From positions 44,299 to 94,592 of the forward strand of contig MSXO01000044.1 of the NCBI GenBank assembly GCA_002083615.1: DNA of 50,294 nucleotides, in the 5' to 3' direction. How positions within the stretch are numbered: position 1 is the first letter of the stretch; each line of letters opens with the position of its first letter. A model generated the notes under the pieces. It searched no databases and had not been told where the DNA came from. It saw only the letters and a list, made by a program, of their open reading frames with translations. The stretch comes from Proteobacteria bacterium ST_bin11 (GTDB lineage: Bacteria; Pseudomonadota; Gammaproteobacteria; Methylococcales; Methylomonadaceae). Both the position numbers and the translations under genes were made by a program. Shown here piece by piece: positions 17,982 to 28,300 of this stretch.

Positions 17982-19676
17982 TTAGGTTTCTTCATTTTCT
18001 TTTCTGAGGATCGGTGGACATGAAACGTGGAATTTGGAAGCATGGTACATGCGTTTAGCCCAACCCTTCTTGCTGAAGCCGTACAAAGAAAGTTTGACGG
18101 GCTTTTCATCGGAGCTTAACATGAATGCTGTACCATCGACGACCTTGCGATGAGGGAAGACTCCATTGCTAAGATATTGTAGAGTCCAAACGGCTTGAGA
18201 GGCAATCTTTCGTAGGACTTCCATAGAGGGGAAATTCTTTGCTCGAGTTTCGTCCGACGCTTTTTTGCATGTGTAAATACAATCGACAAAATGCGTGAGA
18301 ACTCGCAAGTCCAATGAATAGCAGAGTTCTCCGCTATAGGTATCAGGATCTTGAAAACAGTAGACCTGGAGCATGTGATCAAAGTCTTTGAGGTATTTGA
18401 TGAATGCGTACCAAACGAATTGTTTGCCTGCTCCCTTGTTCAAAAGATCCGTTTGAATATAATCGTGCACCTCTGAAGAGAGCATCAATACAAGAACATA
18501 GGTTTCCACTGGACTGCGCATGTCGTGGCCATCGACACTGTGTTTTTTTCGAGCTTCTCCGAGAATCTCCAGATACATTCCTCGAACATCAATGTGGTAT
18601 TCCTGCCAAATGGTGACGTTTCGAGGTCTCTTTGTTCTTGATGACGACGATGACGATGAAGAAGAAGATGACGACGACGAAGATCTTTCATCGCTACAAC
18701 CAACTTGAAGTAGAACTCCTGGATTCACGGCAAGTTGCTCGTCTCGTACCGAAAGATCTTTTCGACGTTTTGCGTCTTCTTCTTTGTAGGCTAGATACTC
18801 ATCGCTCGGAGCTTCACTTCCCGTGCTTCTCATGGTGACAAACCAAATAACTCTGTCTGGATGCAAAGAGTAGATTCTCTTCATTTGGAGAAGACCGATC
18901 ATGAGAACATCGGCATCGTTGGAGTAGATGTGCATGTTTTTCTCGGGAAATACGACAACTGTCCAAAACCACACATCCAAATCCGCTTCGCTGATGTTAT
19001 CGTTCACAAATTCGTGCATGTAACGCGAAGACTTGTTTGTGCACTCTAGCGGAGGAACGACCACTGGAATCTTTCGAGTAGCGCCATCAATAGCCATGAA
19101 CGGTTTGATGTGTTGGATCTCCACGCCACGAGAAAAGATAAACGTCTTGCCTTCGGGAAGACATTGACGAAATCGCTCCGAGGCAAAAGTTCGAGTTAGA
19201 TAGGCGTAGTAGTCTGCCTTGATTTCCATGTCTTCGAAGATGTTTCGAATTTCACCTGGCATAGGACAATCGTCGAGAAAGTAATCCACCTGTCCTGGAG
19301 GAAGAACCACCTCTTCATCATTGGCACTCCTGTTCACTCGCTTGGTTTTCGTAGCGGTTTTTTCGCCACGACGACGATTGTATGGATCCAAGCAAACAAC
19401 AACCGTGTGGATTTTCGTGTGTTCAAGTAGTTGCAAAGGTTGATGAAATGCCTTGAACACAAAGTCAAAGCACGACATTCGTTCATAGCGTTGCAACGTT
19501 TTGTTGTGAACAAGAGGCACTCTTATCTTGTAAAGAGCGGCAGGGTGATCAAACGCAATGACTTCAATGCCAGTCTTGTCGGTTACATCGTCGTTTGTTG
19601 ATCCATCGACGTGTGGAATGATGCAATTGTCATAGTCGCGTCTGATGGCTTGCCAAGGCACTTTCGTTATAGTCAT
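17982..19676 (-). CDS. PIN/XRN-FEN-like 5'-nuclease fold protein
   Basis: A 564-residue protein with a layout like the 5'-nuclease superfamily. A strand ending in Asp, TVVVCLD (D97), is followed by a basic NRRRGEK stretch, as in XRN-type enzymes (a D then an Arg-rich turn). SEADLD (residues 229-234) precedes a second acidic strand, HIYSNDADVLMIGLL (D254 and D256), matching the conserved DAD/DTD-type motif. A 15-Ser run interrupts the middle and an all-alpha C-terminal region follows. Such enzymes degrade RNA or trim DNA flaps. Whether this copy is active is uncertain because the other acidic residues are hard to align by eye. It lies next to terminase on the same strand and divergent from the 19729 gene (52-nt gap). 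A host-mRNA decay or DNA repair role is inference. Confidence 0.6.
   Translation of the reverse strand: MTITKVPWQAIRRDYDNCIIPHVDGSTNDDVTDKTGIEVIAFDHPAALYKIRVPLVHNKTLQRYERMSCFDFVFKAFHQPLQLLEHTKIHTVVVCLDPYNRRRGEKTATKTKRVNRSANDEEVVLPPGQVDYFLDDCPMPGEIRNIFEDMEIKADYYAYLTRTFASERFRQCLPEGKTFIFSRGVEIQHIKPFMAIDGATRKIPVVVPPLECTNKSSRYMHEFVNDNISEADLDVWFWTVVVFPEKNMHIYSNDADVLMIGLLQMKRIYSLHPDRVIWFVTMRSTGSEAPSDEYLAYKEEDAKRRKDLSVRDEQLAVNPGVLLQVGCSDERSSSSSSSSSSSSSSSRTKRPRNVTIWQEYHIDVRGMYLEILGEARKKHSVDGHDMRSPVETYVLVLMLSSEVHDYIQTDLLNKGAGKQFVWYAFIKYLKDFDHMLQVYCFQDPDTYSGELCYSLDLRVLTHFVDCIYTCKKASDETRAKNFPSMEVLRKIASQAVWTLQYLSNGVFPHRKVVDGTAFMLSSDEKPVKLSLYGFSKKGWAKRMYHASKFHVSCPPILRKENEET
18639..18683 (-). repeat. triplet run encoding 15 Ser
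   Basis: Fifteen consecutive TCN serine codons (minus strand) split the nuclease-like protein, probably marking a flexible linker between its N-terminal domain and C-terminal region. Confidence 0.85.
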
Positions 19677-19728
19677 TTTCTCACTTTTTTTTAGTTTAAT
19701 TTTTTTTTAAAAAAACCCAAGAAAAAAA

Positions 19729-20640
19729 ATGGCAGCCACCGACGAAACTAAACTTAACATTTCTTTCACCGACTATTGTTATGGTGCACCCAAAGTTTCA
19801 CCCTACTACAACGTTCTCCAGCTACTCTTTAAAACGCTGAAAGCCAGCGCCGATTCAGCGTCAACGTCTAGTTCATGGCGGCATCGAGACAACATTGCAG
19901 CCAACCTTGGAAACGTTGTTGTCGCTGTAAACTCTGAGAATCCCAGGGAAGTTCTTGGCTTTTGTGTAGCCAGTGCGGAATGGTGTGCTCATGCCAATAC
20001 CACCTACATTGTTGTGTACTTCATTGAATCGTTTAGACCCAGAGAAAAGGTAGCAACGCAACTACTCGACTATCTATTTGAACGACAATCCAAGAGAATG
20101 ACTTTGATTCCCACGTCAAAGAAAGCGAAAACATCAAGGCGACTTCTACTCATAAGTAATCCTCGCGAAGAAGCGCTAAGCTTCTGGAACTACTACATGG
20201 CGAGAAAAGAAGGCAGTGTCGGTCTACTGAAGTGGTTTGTTGGCAGCGGGTTTGGACATTCTTCAGGACCTTTGCTCGACATCCAACTTCCTTTGAATGG
20301 CGTGACCTTCTTAAAGCTGATCGTAGATTTAAAAAGAACAATGGACTTGAAGGCTGTGAGACCATTCACCTTTTCAAGCTGTGAAGGTGGAGGTATTATA
20401 TTTACTAGAGCGTCTTGGGACTACAGCGTTACACTCTTCTTCACCGAGGATGTTTGGCCTTGTAGCGCGGAAACCTGGAAAAAGAACTGGCATCAAATGC
20501 AAGATCTTGTAGTGCTACGTGCACGTGAAGTTAAGACAAAGATCCTATGCCCAGTTAATCGTCGACTAGACACATCATACCTACCCGTGCTATGTAGTGT
20601 CTTTCAAAGGTTTCTTATTACCATGCATTTTATTTTTTAA
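19729..20640 (+). CDS. possible GNAT-fold acetyltransferase-like protein, 303 aa
   Basis: Residues about 60-200 follow a GNAT pattern. A strand VVVAVN and EVLGFCVAS (residues 75-82) come first, then the central strand TYIVVYFIESF (91-102), then RPREKVATQLLDYL (103-116) where GNATs carry an R/Q-x-x-G-x-G/A acetyl-CoA loop and helix. The loop is degenerate here: a Val sits where the first Gly should be. Activity is therefore doubtful and the assignment tentative. The C-terminal 100 residues are unassigned. The ATG follows eight A's, divergent from the nuclease-like gene. No known herpesvirus core gene is suggested. Confidence 0.8.
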   Translation: MAATDETKLNISFTDYCYGAPKVSPYYNVLQLLFKTLKASADSASTSSSWRHRDNIAANLGNVVVAVNSENPREVLGFCVASAEWCAHANTTYIVVYFIESFRPREKVATQLLDYLFERQSKRMTLIPTSKKAKTSRRLLLISNPREEALSFWNYYMARKEGSVGLLKWFVGSGFGHSSGPLLDIQLPLNGVTFLKLIVDLKRTMDLKAVRPFTFSSCEGGGIIFTRASWDYSVTLFFTEDVWPCSAETWKKNWHQMQDLVVLRAREVKTKILCPVNRRLDTSYLPVLCSVFQRFLITMHFIF

Positions 20641-20686
20641 AAGAAAAAAATCTCACGCGCGCTCTCTCTTTCTTTTCGCACAGAAA

Positions 20687-21490
20687 ATGGCAGGTGCGGT
20701 GAAGGGCGTCATTGACGACACTGCACTGATGAAGTTCATGGGCGATCTCAGTCACAAGAATCTAACGAGAGACATAAGTGAAGAAGAAGTTGCTCAGAGC
20801 GTCGATTGGGTGCTCTTCCACGTTGCAATTCCAGGGTTTGCTCGCGACAGGATTGGTCCGTGCCTCGTCATTGGCGCATCTCGACCTGTGGACGGACTGC
20901 CCTCTGCCGAATACCTTGTGCGACCTGTAACACCATGGGGAGACGAGAAAAGACTAATGCGCAACGGAATTGTCGCAGTGCCTTCTCGAATCCTAACGAA
21001 CTTCGCCAAGACTCCTCTGAACTACGTTACCCTGTTAAGATCGATTATCGTGGACTTCATTCCGGATTTTGCCAACGTTGGGAATAGCACCATCACGCTC
21101 TACGAGTACACTCCACGCAAAGATGAAAACACCGACGACAAAGGCAGAAAAGCTGCAATGAAACTCAAAGAGATGCTCATCGACATCGAGAACGGCAACA
21201 AGGACACCGATCTTGCACTGAATATCTTCGAGTATTCAAATGCAGACATCGCTTCGTCGATGATGCTCAGAGCAGAACACGTTCGATCGGCGTCCGTTGA
21301 ACGACAGCTCATCTATCCAGATCGAATTAGCTTTAGTATAGCCACGAAGCACACTGCAGAATGCACCTCTATCTCTATCAATGCGGATCTTCTCATGCCC
21401 GGCTTTATCAAAGTGACTGCCGGCAGGTTTTGTGGCGTTGAATCATCCGGCGAATGGCTGGACCGGTACTTCCGCTCTTCACCAAAGTGA
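20687..21490 (+). CDS. unknown 267-aa protein, candidate structural protein
   Basis: The ATG at 20687 follows an A run; the in-frame sequence upstream is basic, starts without ATG and overlaps the previous gene. The protein is soluble, of mixed alpha/beta composition, without membrane spans or enzyme motifs. A charged helical stretch (residues about 145-185, KDENTDDKGRK then MKLKEML) separates two beta-rich halves. Length and lack of motifs resemble small capsid triplex-type proteins, but that is only a guess. Its 3' end overlaps the start of the next gene by 37 nt in another frame. Confidence 0.85.
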   Translation: MAGAVKGVIDDTALMKFMGDLSHKNLTRDISEEEVAQSVDWVLFHVAIPGFARDRIGPCLVIGASRPVDGLPSAEYLVRPVTPWGDEKRLMRNGIVAVPSRILTNFAKTPLNYVTLLRSIIVDFIPDFANVGNSTITLYEYTPRKDENTDDKGRKAAMKLKEMLIDIENGNKDTDLALNIFEYSNADIASSMMLRAEHVRSASVERQLIYPDRISFSIATKHTAECTSISINADLLMPGFIKVTAGRFCGVESSGEWLDRYFRSSPK

Positions 21491-21984
21491 ATGAACCAGA
21501 GACGAACGTCGAAGATTCCTTGGAGGTTGTGGAACACACAATCGAAGAAAATAAACACTACGATGAAGAACGTCAACAGTCTATGCTCGCTGCCTTCAAG
21601 CAGATGCTAGGTAAGATCATCATTGTGTTTGCAGCGCAAATGTCGGTACCAACAACAACCACAGAACTTTACATTCGCTATCTTTTCAACTTCTTCGTTG
21701 TTGCCGTCGTTGCCTACATGTTAAAGACCTGGCTTACCGTCAAAGCCAAGAGCTTCTATCTGACGGTAGGTCATTATGTACACAAGGTTGCGCTAGAATC
21801 CGTTTCCCTGCTCTTCGACTTCTTCGTCGTATCTATTTTTGGTCTCATTCGCTCGCGAGGAGAATACAGTATCGACGATGTACCCTTCGTCGTCGTCGTG
21901 CTAGTGCTCTTCAACCTGCTCATCAACATTTGGATTCGACATATTTCAAATTTAAGATTTGGCTATTTTTCAAAGGAAGATTAA
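21454..21984 (+). CDS. membrane protein (about 4 TM), 176 aa
   Basis: The ATG at 21454 lies inside the 3' end of the upstream gene (37-nt overlap). The N-terminal 45 residues are acidic and hydrophilic. Hydrophobic segments follow near residues 50-66, 72-92, 108-130 and 145-163. There is no signal peptide. It belongs to a packed same-strand block (20687-32588) with the single-span protein and the giant protease protein. Function unknown. Confidence 0.8.
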   Translation: MAGPVLPLFTKVNEPETNVEDSLEVVEHTIEENKHYDEERQQSMLAAFKQMLGKIIIVFAAQMSVPTTTTELYIRYLFNFFVVAVVAYMLKTWLTVKAKSFYLTVGHYVHKVALESVSLLFDFFVVSIFGLIRSRGEYSIDDVPFVVVVLVLFNLLINIWIRHISNLRFGYFSKED

Positions 21985-22012
21985 AAAAAACTCGGGAAAA
22001 AAAAGAAAGGAA

Positions 22013-22351
22013 ATGTCACGTGGATCACCGTATGGTCGACCAATACTTGACTTTGGCGCGCCGACACTTGAACAGCCGGTCGCTTGTGAAACAATGCCAG
22101 TTGGTCAAGAGACTGAGTCCATCGTCGACTCCGAAAACAGCGTAGCCACCTCGATGAAAGTGATGTTTCTCCACTTACAAGATAACATTGTAAATTTTTC
22201 AGCACAGTCGTTCATCAAAACTCACGAAACATCGTTGCTCTACTGTATCGTTGGTCTTTGCGTGCTACTGTTTCTTGGAGTGCTCTACACAACTTGGAAG
22301 ATTGTCAAGTATCGAAGACAACAGCAAATCCTCGCAAGAGCTGCATTCTAA
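22013..22351 (+). CDS. small single-span membrane protein, 112 aa
   Basis: The ATG at 22013 follows a purine-rich leader (AAAGAAAGGAA). A hydrophilic N-terminal region of about 70 residues is followed by one strong membrane span (TSLLYCIVGL onward, residues about 73-95). A short basic tail with KYRRQQQ follows. The lack of a signal peptide suggests a tail-anchored or type III protein. The stop TAA is one base before the ATG of the giant protease gene, which suggests a shared transcript. No family recognised. Confidence 0.8.
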   Translation: MSRGSPYGRPILDFGAPTLEQPVACETMPVGQETESIVDSENSVATSMKVMFLHLQDNIVNFSAQSFIKTHETSLLYCIVGLCVLLFLGVLYTTWKIVKYRRQQQILARAAF

Positions 22352-22352
22352 G

Positions 22353-25300
22353 ATGGCGAGTCGTTATCTAGATCTTGAAGATTACCAAACGCAGGACCCA
22401 GATGCTCTCACACTACCTATGGGCTTGACGTTTAACGATGATGATGACGACGATGGATATGATGGTAACTTTGGAGCTTCATCGTCCACTACAAGCGGTG
22501 TCAACAACAACAATCCACCACATTCAAGCAACGACCTTCTACAACCAAGCGACAGCGACGATAGCGTTTTTATACCACATCCACCATCTCCAACATTTCA
22601 AGAAAATGCAGACAACAACGACGACGACGATCTCGACAACATCGATTTGATTCTTGATTCACAGTTCTTCAACGAGCACGCACAACCTCTTGGCGACGAC
22701 GACATCATCAACAGCAGCTCCGATGAAGAAGTCATTCACATTGCAAGGAACTCGAGGTTTGTTGGTGCAGTCGACGATGAAGATGATGCAGTCGACTACT
22801 ATTCAACGCAATCGCAAAGCTTACACACAATAAATCGTCTTTTGCACGCACGCGAATTCTTTCACTCGCGAAGTTACGGCAACTTCTCCAGTAAGACTGT
22901 TAAGCAAGCTGTAGCACAGTTTCTTCAACGGGAAGGTCGCGCTAGCGACAACTCGGTGGAAGAATACTCTCTACGACAGCTCGTGGACAAGTCAAAAGCC
23001 AACGCTTTCGACGTTAAGCCTCTGCGCAATGCACTCAATCTGCTCGCTCTGCACCTTCTTCATCCATTGAAAAACGTAGTGTTCATCATCGAACCGATCA
23101 AAGGTGTCTACCTTATCGAGTCTGAGCACCATCGAATCCCCGAGCAGAACGAGCGTTACGCCCGTCCCTATGGATGTCTTGTCGTGCAAGAAACTCGATC
23201 GTCTAGAGGACGCGACGAAACAAGCCTGTTTGCACTGAGCGTCGCTGAATGGAATATCCTCGTCATGCCGCAATTTGAAGTGGTTTCTGTCAGCTTTGTT
23301 GTTGGTCGCCTGACCGGAGAAATTCCCTGCCGAGACGTCAATGCACGAGAGTACAGCGATCTTTCATCGATCCGAGAACTTGCTTCTCTGCGAGACTCCA
23401 ATGAACTCTCCCGACTCTTCTATGACTCGGGAGACCTTCAAGATCTGGCGATGCAACAGGCGTTCTTTGTTCGTCGTGAGCTCGACAACTGTGTCGTCAA
23501 GGACACTCGACTTTTTGCAGTAGATCGATGCGGCGACAGAGCAAAGACCATCGATCTGCTGCAAAATGAAAGCCGGGGAACCTTGGTCTTTACAGTGTCG
23601 AGTGGAGACGTACATTCGCAGTTCTACGGAGAACCCAAGGACACGCTTGGTACACGAACACTTGCCGGTAGGACGCATCGTCGGTCGTTTAAGTCCACTG
23701 CGTTTGGCGAAGACTATAGTCGTCATTTTCTCTTTGAGGGCACTTGGTATCTGCTACCAAAGCTGCTCGGCAAAGTCTTCCCTTCGGTGGAGTCAACGCC
23801 CAGAAACAGCAAACCACATCTCTCGACCACGCCAAGAAAGATTCAAATGGGTGCACCGGAAATCAAGAACATCCACAGTTCCATGCTTGCGGCATTTCTT
23901 TCGCGGTTTCAATCTGAAGCGGCGTATCAAATCTCCACGCTACCTATAGACAAACAGCCCAACACCAACGATGACTACGACAGTGGCAGCGATACGCAGG
24001 ACGAGTGGACATCGGATAGCGAGGTTATCGACAGCGACGACGACGATGAAACTGTTTCGGAGATAGTCGTGAAGGTCGACCACATTGAAAAATTCACCTT
24101 GGAATCGCAGCAACGCCGCTATTGCACGCTCTATCTTTTTCTTCATGCAATCTTTGGCAATCCTAGTTTGTTTGCAGAAAAGGGTTCCCTGCAAGCATGG
24201 GTGGACTCAAATCCAACCGATACCGTAAAGCGCTACAAAGAAAGCTTCTACATTCAGCATGTCATGCGCTGTGTCCTTTTGGCGAAACGGAAGTTCCAGT
24301 ATCTCAGCGAACTGGACGGTTGGTTTACCTGGGTGCATTCAAGGAGAATTCAACCTCCAAACGATTACATCAGCGTAGATCAATACCACCGAAGCCTGCA
24401 GCAAGGTGCGTTCTTCTCGCATCAAAATGGCACCATGTTTGCTTCCTACAAGCACCCAGTCAATCGAAAGTTCTCCGTGAATGAGTGGTATGTCGAAGTG
24501 CCAAAGATCGCCGCGCACATCTTCACAAAATTCGGTGTTCAGGTTACCCCACTCAAGTTCGACAAAAACGCCTCGCTACTGATTAGCGCGTGCGTTGAAG
24601 CATGTTTTGTCATGCATGTACTCACCACCGATGGAGTGCGACTCAAAGGCAGGCGTCTTCAACGAGACAGTCTCTACGGCTACCAGTACCTCTACGATGA
24701 GGACGTCGACTCTGTGGAAAATCAGCTGAGTCACCAGCACCAACAGTTATTCAACGACATGCGATTGTGCGTTGCAGCGTGGCTACTCGTCTTCAAGTGC
24801 ACAATGAAGGTTGGCGTCAGATCTCTGCAGTTGGAACGATATTTTGCTCGACTTCGCCGAGAAAGTTCAAATTCAACAGGCAGTGCAAACACCAACAGAC
24901 TTGCACAGGAATCAGCGTTGTTCAATTCCATCTTCGTTCCTCTTGGTCAACAGCACGTCTACCGTCCTCACATTGGAGCATTCGTGGTCACCATCTTCGA
25001 TTTACGGAGCTATCTCGACCGTCTTTTCGTTTTGACGGACAATGCAGCCTACCTCGGCGCAGAACTTTCAACACAGCTGTCCATCTACGATCTGCTCAAG
25101 GATAACAGCTATGGCGAAAACACTGGAAATCTCTACCAGAGCGATGTACTCGAAGAAAGAGCGGACGCCATGGTACTCTATGGTAGTCAACCCATCTACA
25201 TGAGCAAGCTCGTAGAGATCTTGTCAAAGTACACACGCAACCTCAACCTCAACAACGATGAAACTATTCGCTATGAGTTTGGCGCTCTTCAAGATCAATG

Positions 25301-28300
25301 CAGCGTGCTCATCGATGCAACATTCAACGAACGCAACAAAGAGAAGAACCCTTCGGCGAGAATCGACACCGTGAACATTACCTTGAGTGCAACGCAGCCT
25401 CCAGTCTTCTTGATTGAACGCCAACTCGCATCGACGCTGGAGTTCTATGAGTTTTTCAACGAGTCGCTAACCCCACGTCATCGAAATGGAGGCCCCGAGT
25501 TCAATCCCGTCCGCGTTCTTCCAAGAATCGACGCTCTCCATCTTCTCTGGTTCTTTCAATCATCGATTTTCAACGAAGCAGCGCTTCCCCACCAAGGTAG
25601 ATTTCTTGCAAGCGAACACCACATTGCCTCTGGACTACAGATTAACGTAAAGTCCAAGGATCGAGGTAAACCACACATGCATCAGGCCTTCCTACCCTAT
25701 CTTTTTTCCGAGGCCTTCCCTCTTCTGGAGAACGCGAAATTCAATGGATTTGCCAATCTTTTCTACTCGAAGTTCAACAACGCCAAGCAAGTTCAACCAA
25801 GATACAAGAACGTACAAAACGGAGAGTACAGTGATTTAATGGCGTCTCCACTCACAGTTGCATACAAGACAAAGGCGGCAAGCCGAATGCTTGCACGTTC
25901 TACTTCGGTGAGCACTCGAGAATTCACGGCGTTTCAAGTTGCTGTCGCTGCGAATTCCACGGACCAATCGCCAAGGTTTTCTCGCGTTGCTCTCGCCTTG
26001 GCAAACTACTTTTCCTTGGTGCGAAGGAAAACCCTGCAAAAGATCAAGACCAAGTTAATCAGCGGTGCGCTAGACCTTCCGGAAATCGACGAGATTCTTA
26101 ACAACGAAGCTTCGCGCTATCGCAATTCCTCTTTGAGCGCACAACACACTGTGAAGAAGAGCGCACGTGCAAATTCGGACCCATTCGATGGCCGTGCCAC
26201 AGAAGAGATTGTTAAGGAAGTCCTTGACTACTATCTCGGCGCTTCAACTACATTCGAATCGCCCACCGTAGGCGAACCCTTCAAGACCTACAATGACACC
26301 ATCGAAACCACTGTGGAAAAATGCCTTCAGCTCGAAGACATCCAGTACACCGACACAGAAGGCAGCAGCGAAAAGGTGATTTTCACAGAGCCTCCCGTGG
26401 ACAAACTCGATAACCTCGACGTCCTACGCATGATGACCTTTTCTTCGTTGTCTAAGACTCGCGACAGCTTTCGAACTCAAAGCGATCTCGGCAAAGTGCG
26501 AAACCGCCTAACCGAGATTAACACCAAACTCGCCAAGCTCTCAAAAAAACTGGAGTTCGCCGAGAAGAACAAGAACAAGAAGAAAGTGCAAAAATACCTG
26601 GCAAAGAGAGAGAAGCAGCAGAGGAAAACAGCAGAGGAACGCGAAAACTTGGAAACAGAAGAGGCCAAAATCATCAAGGACATCGCGGCGAAGAATTTCA
26701 ACGCAGACAACTTTGCTCGTCTCCATCTTCCATCGTCGGCGGAGTTCTATGCGCCTATCGAGCAACACGTTCACGCGAGAGTAGACGGGCAACGGCAGCT
26801 CAACGTTCAAACAAGGGAAGTCGAAGGTCTGGAGTTTGGAAAAGACGATGTCAACGACTACGCTGCGTCGAGAAGAACGCACCACAACCTTCCGTTCGTC
26901 GCACAAGCACCTGGCTTCTACAACACGGGAAACACCCTGCTGCTTGAAGAATACCCATCGACAATGGACGCCAATCTACACGGATGTACGGTGGCCCTGA
27001 ACAAAAAATTGAACCAACATGTCCTCCTCGCCTCTCCCTCGAGCAAAGAGAACACGTACGGTAGACTGGTTGGTGAAGTCAAGGAAGTTTCCTTTTGTGT
27101 GCAGGGCGTGCTACCCGGACAAAGTTACGAAGAGTTTGCCGCACGGATTTCATCTATTTTCGACAGAAATACACTCTATCCCACCGACCAGTTCGCTTGG
27201 TGGCAATTCGTGGACGTTCAACCCTTGAACGCATCGTCTACGTACGACACTTTTCGTTACTATGAGACGGCCCATTCAAGCGTCGCCTACCATAACGCTA
27301 TTCATGACGCCGAAAATTCCGATGAACTGATCAAGCTCAGAAAGGCTTACGACGACCGACGAGAGCAAGCCGAAAAGGACTACAACGAAGCGCTTGCACG
27401 TGTTGGCAAAGAATATTTTGATTCAGCTGCCTCGAAGACAGAATACGCAATTCTCGTGCAAAAGCGAAAGAACCTGCGCAACGGCTACACAGAAACGAAG
27501 AAGTCTCTGAACATCGAGCAGTCGAACGAAGAGCGACGTCTACAACAGAAACATGCCAACCGCATCCAGTATTTACGCAGAAAGCTCAAGGAGAAACAAT
27601 TACGCGAAAGCAATTACACGACTAAAGAGAGCAGAGAAGATGACGCAAAGCGAGATCGCGAAACCTCATCGAGTTCGCAATCGACCAAACGCAGTCGCAT
27701 CAATGCGCGCATTGGCAGTTTCACCGACGATCAAACACAACAGAGTTTACAGGTGCTTGCCCGTCAACTGGAATTTCCCTTGAGTGACTCGTCCATGCTC
27801 ACCGAAAACTTCATGCAGATGTTCGTCTATGATTATCTAGTCGACAAGATCTCTGCACTTGAACTGAGTTCCGAAGTGAAATTCCATGCGTACTCCACCT
27901 ACAAACAACACATTCAACGCATCGCCAAGGTTCGCAGCACAAAGACGGACTTAACCATCCTCAAGGAGATCTACAAGCTCAAGTTCAACGTGCATATTGT
28001 TCCGGTGGCGCTCGGAGAAAGTGGAAACTGGGCGTTCTTCATCTTTCTTCCCAACGAAGAACGCGCCACCTTTATCGCCAGCGAACACATCAACGACGAG
28101 GATTACCAAGAGCTCGTCGACATTTTCGGTATTTCAACGAGAGCGCTCATCGCGGGCATTGACATTTACAGTGCGGTTTTCAAGCAAACCTACACTGAAG
28201 CATGGATGGACTCTCAGTGGTTCAACGCTCTAGCGGCAATCACCTTCGTGGAGAGATTTCTAGCATCGGTCAGTTCGATAGTGCACCAACGAGGCAAACG

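Noticed and set aside
22251..22352. Upstream extension of the giant protease protein
   Set aside because: It begins at TTG and overlaps the small membrane gene in another frame; the ATG at 22353 follows its stop directly.
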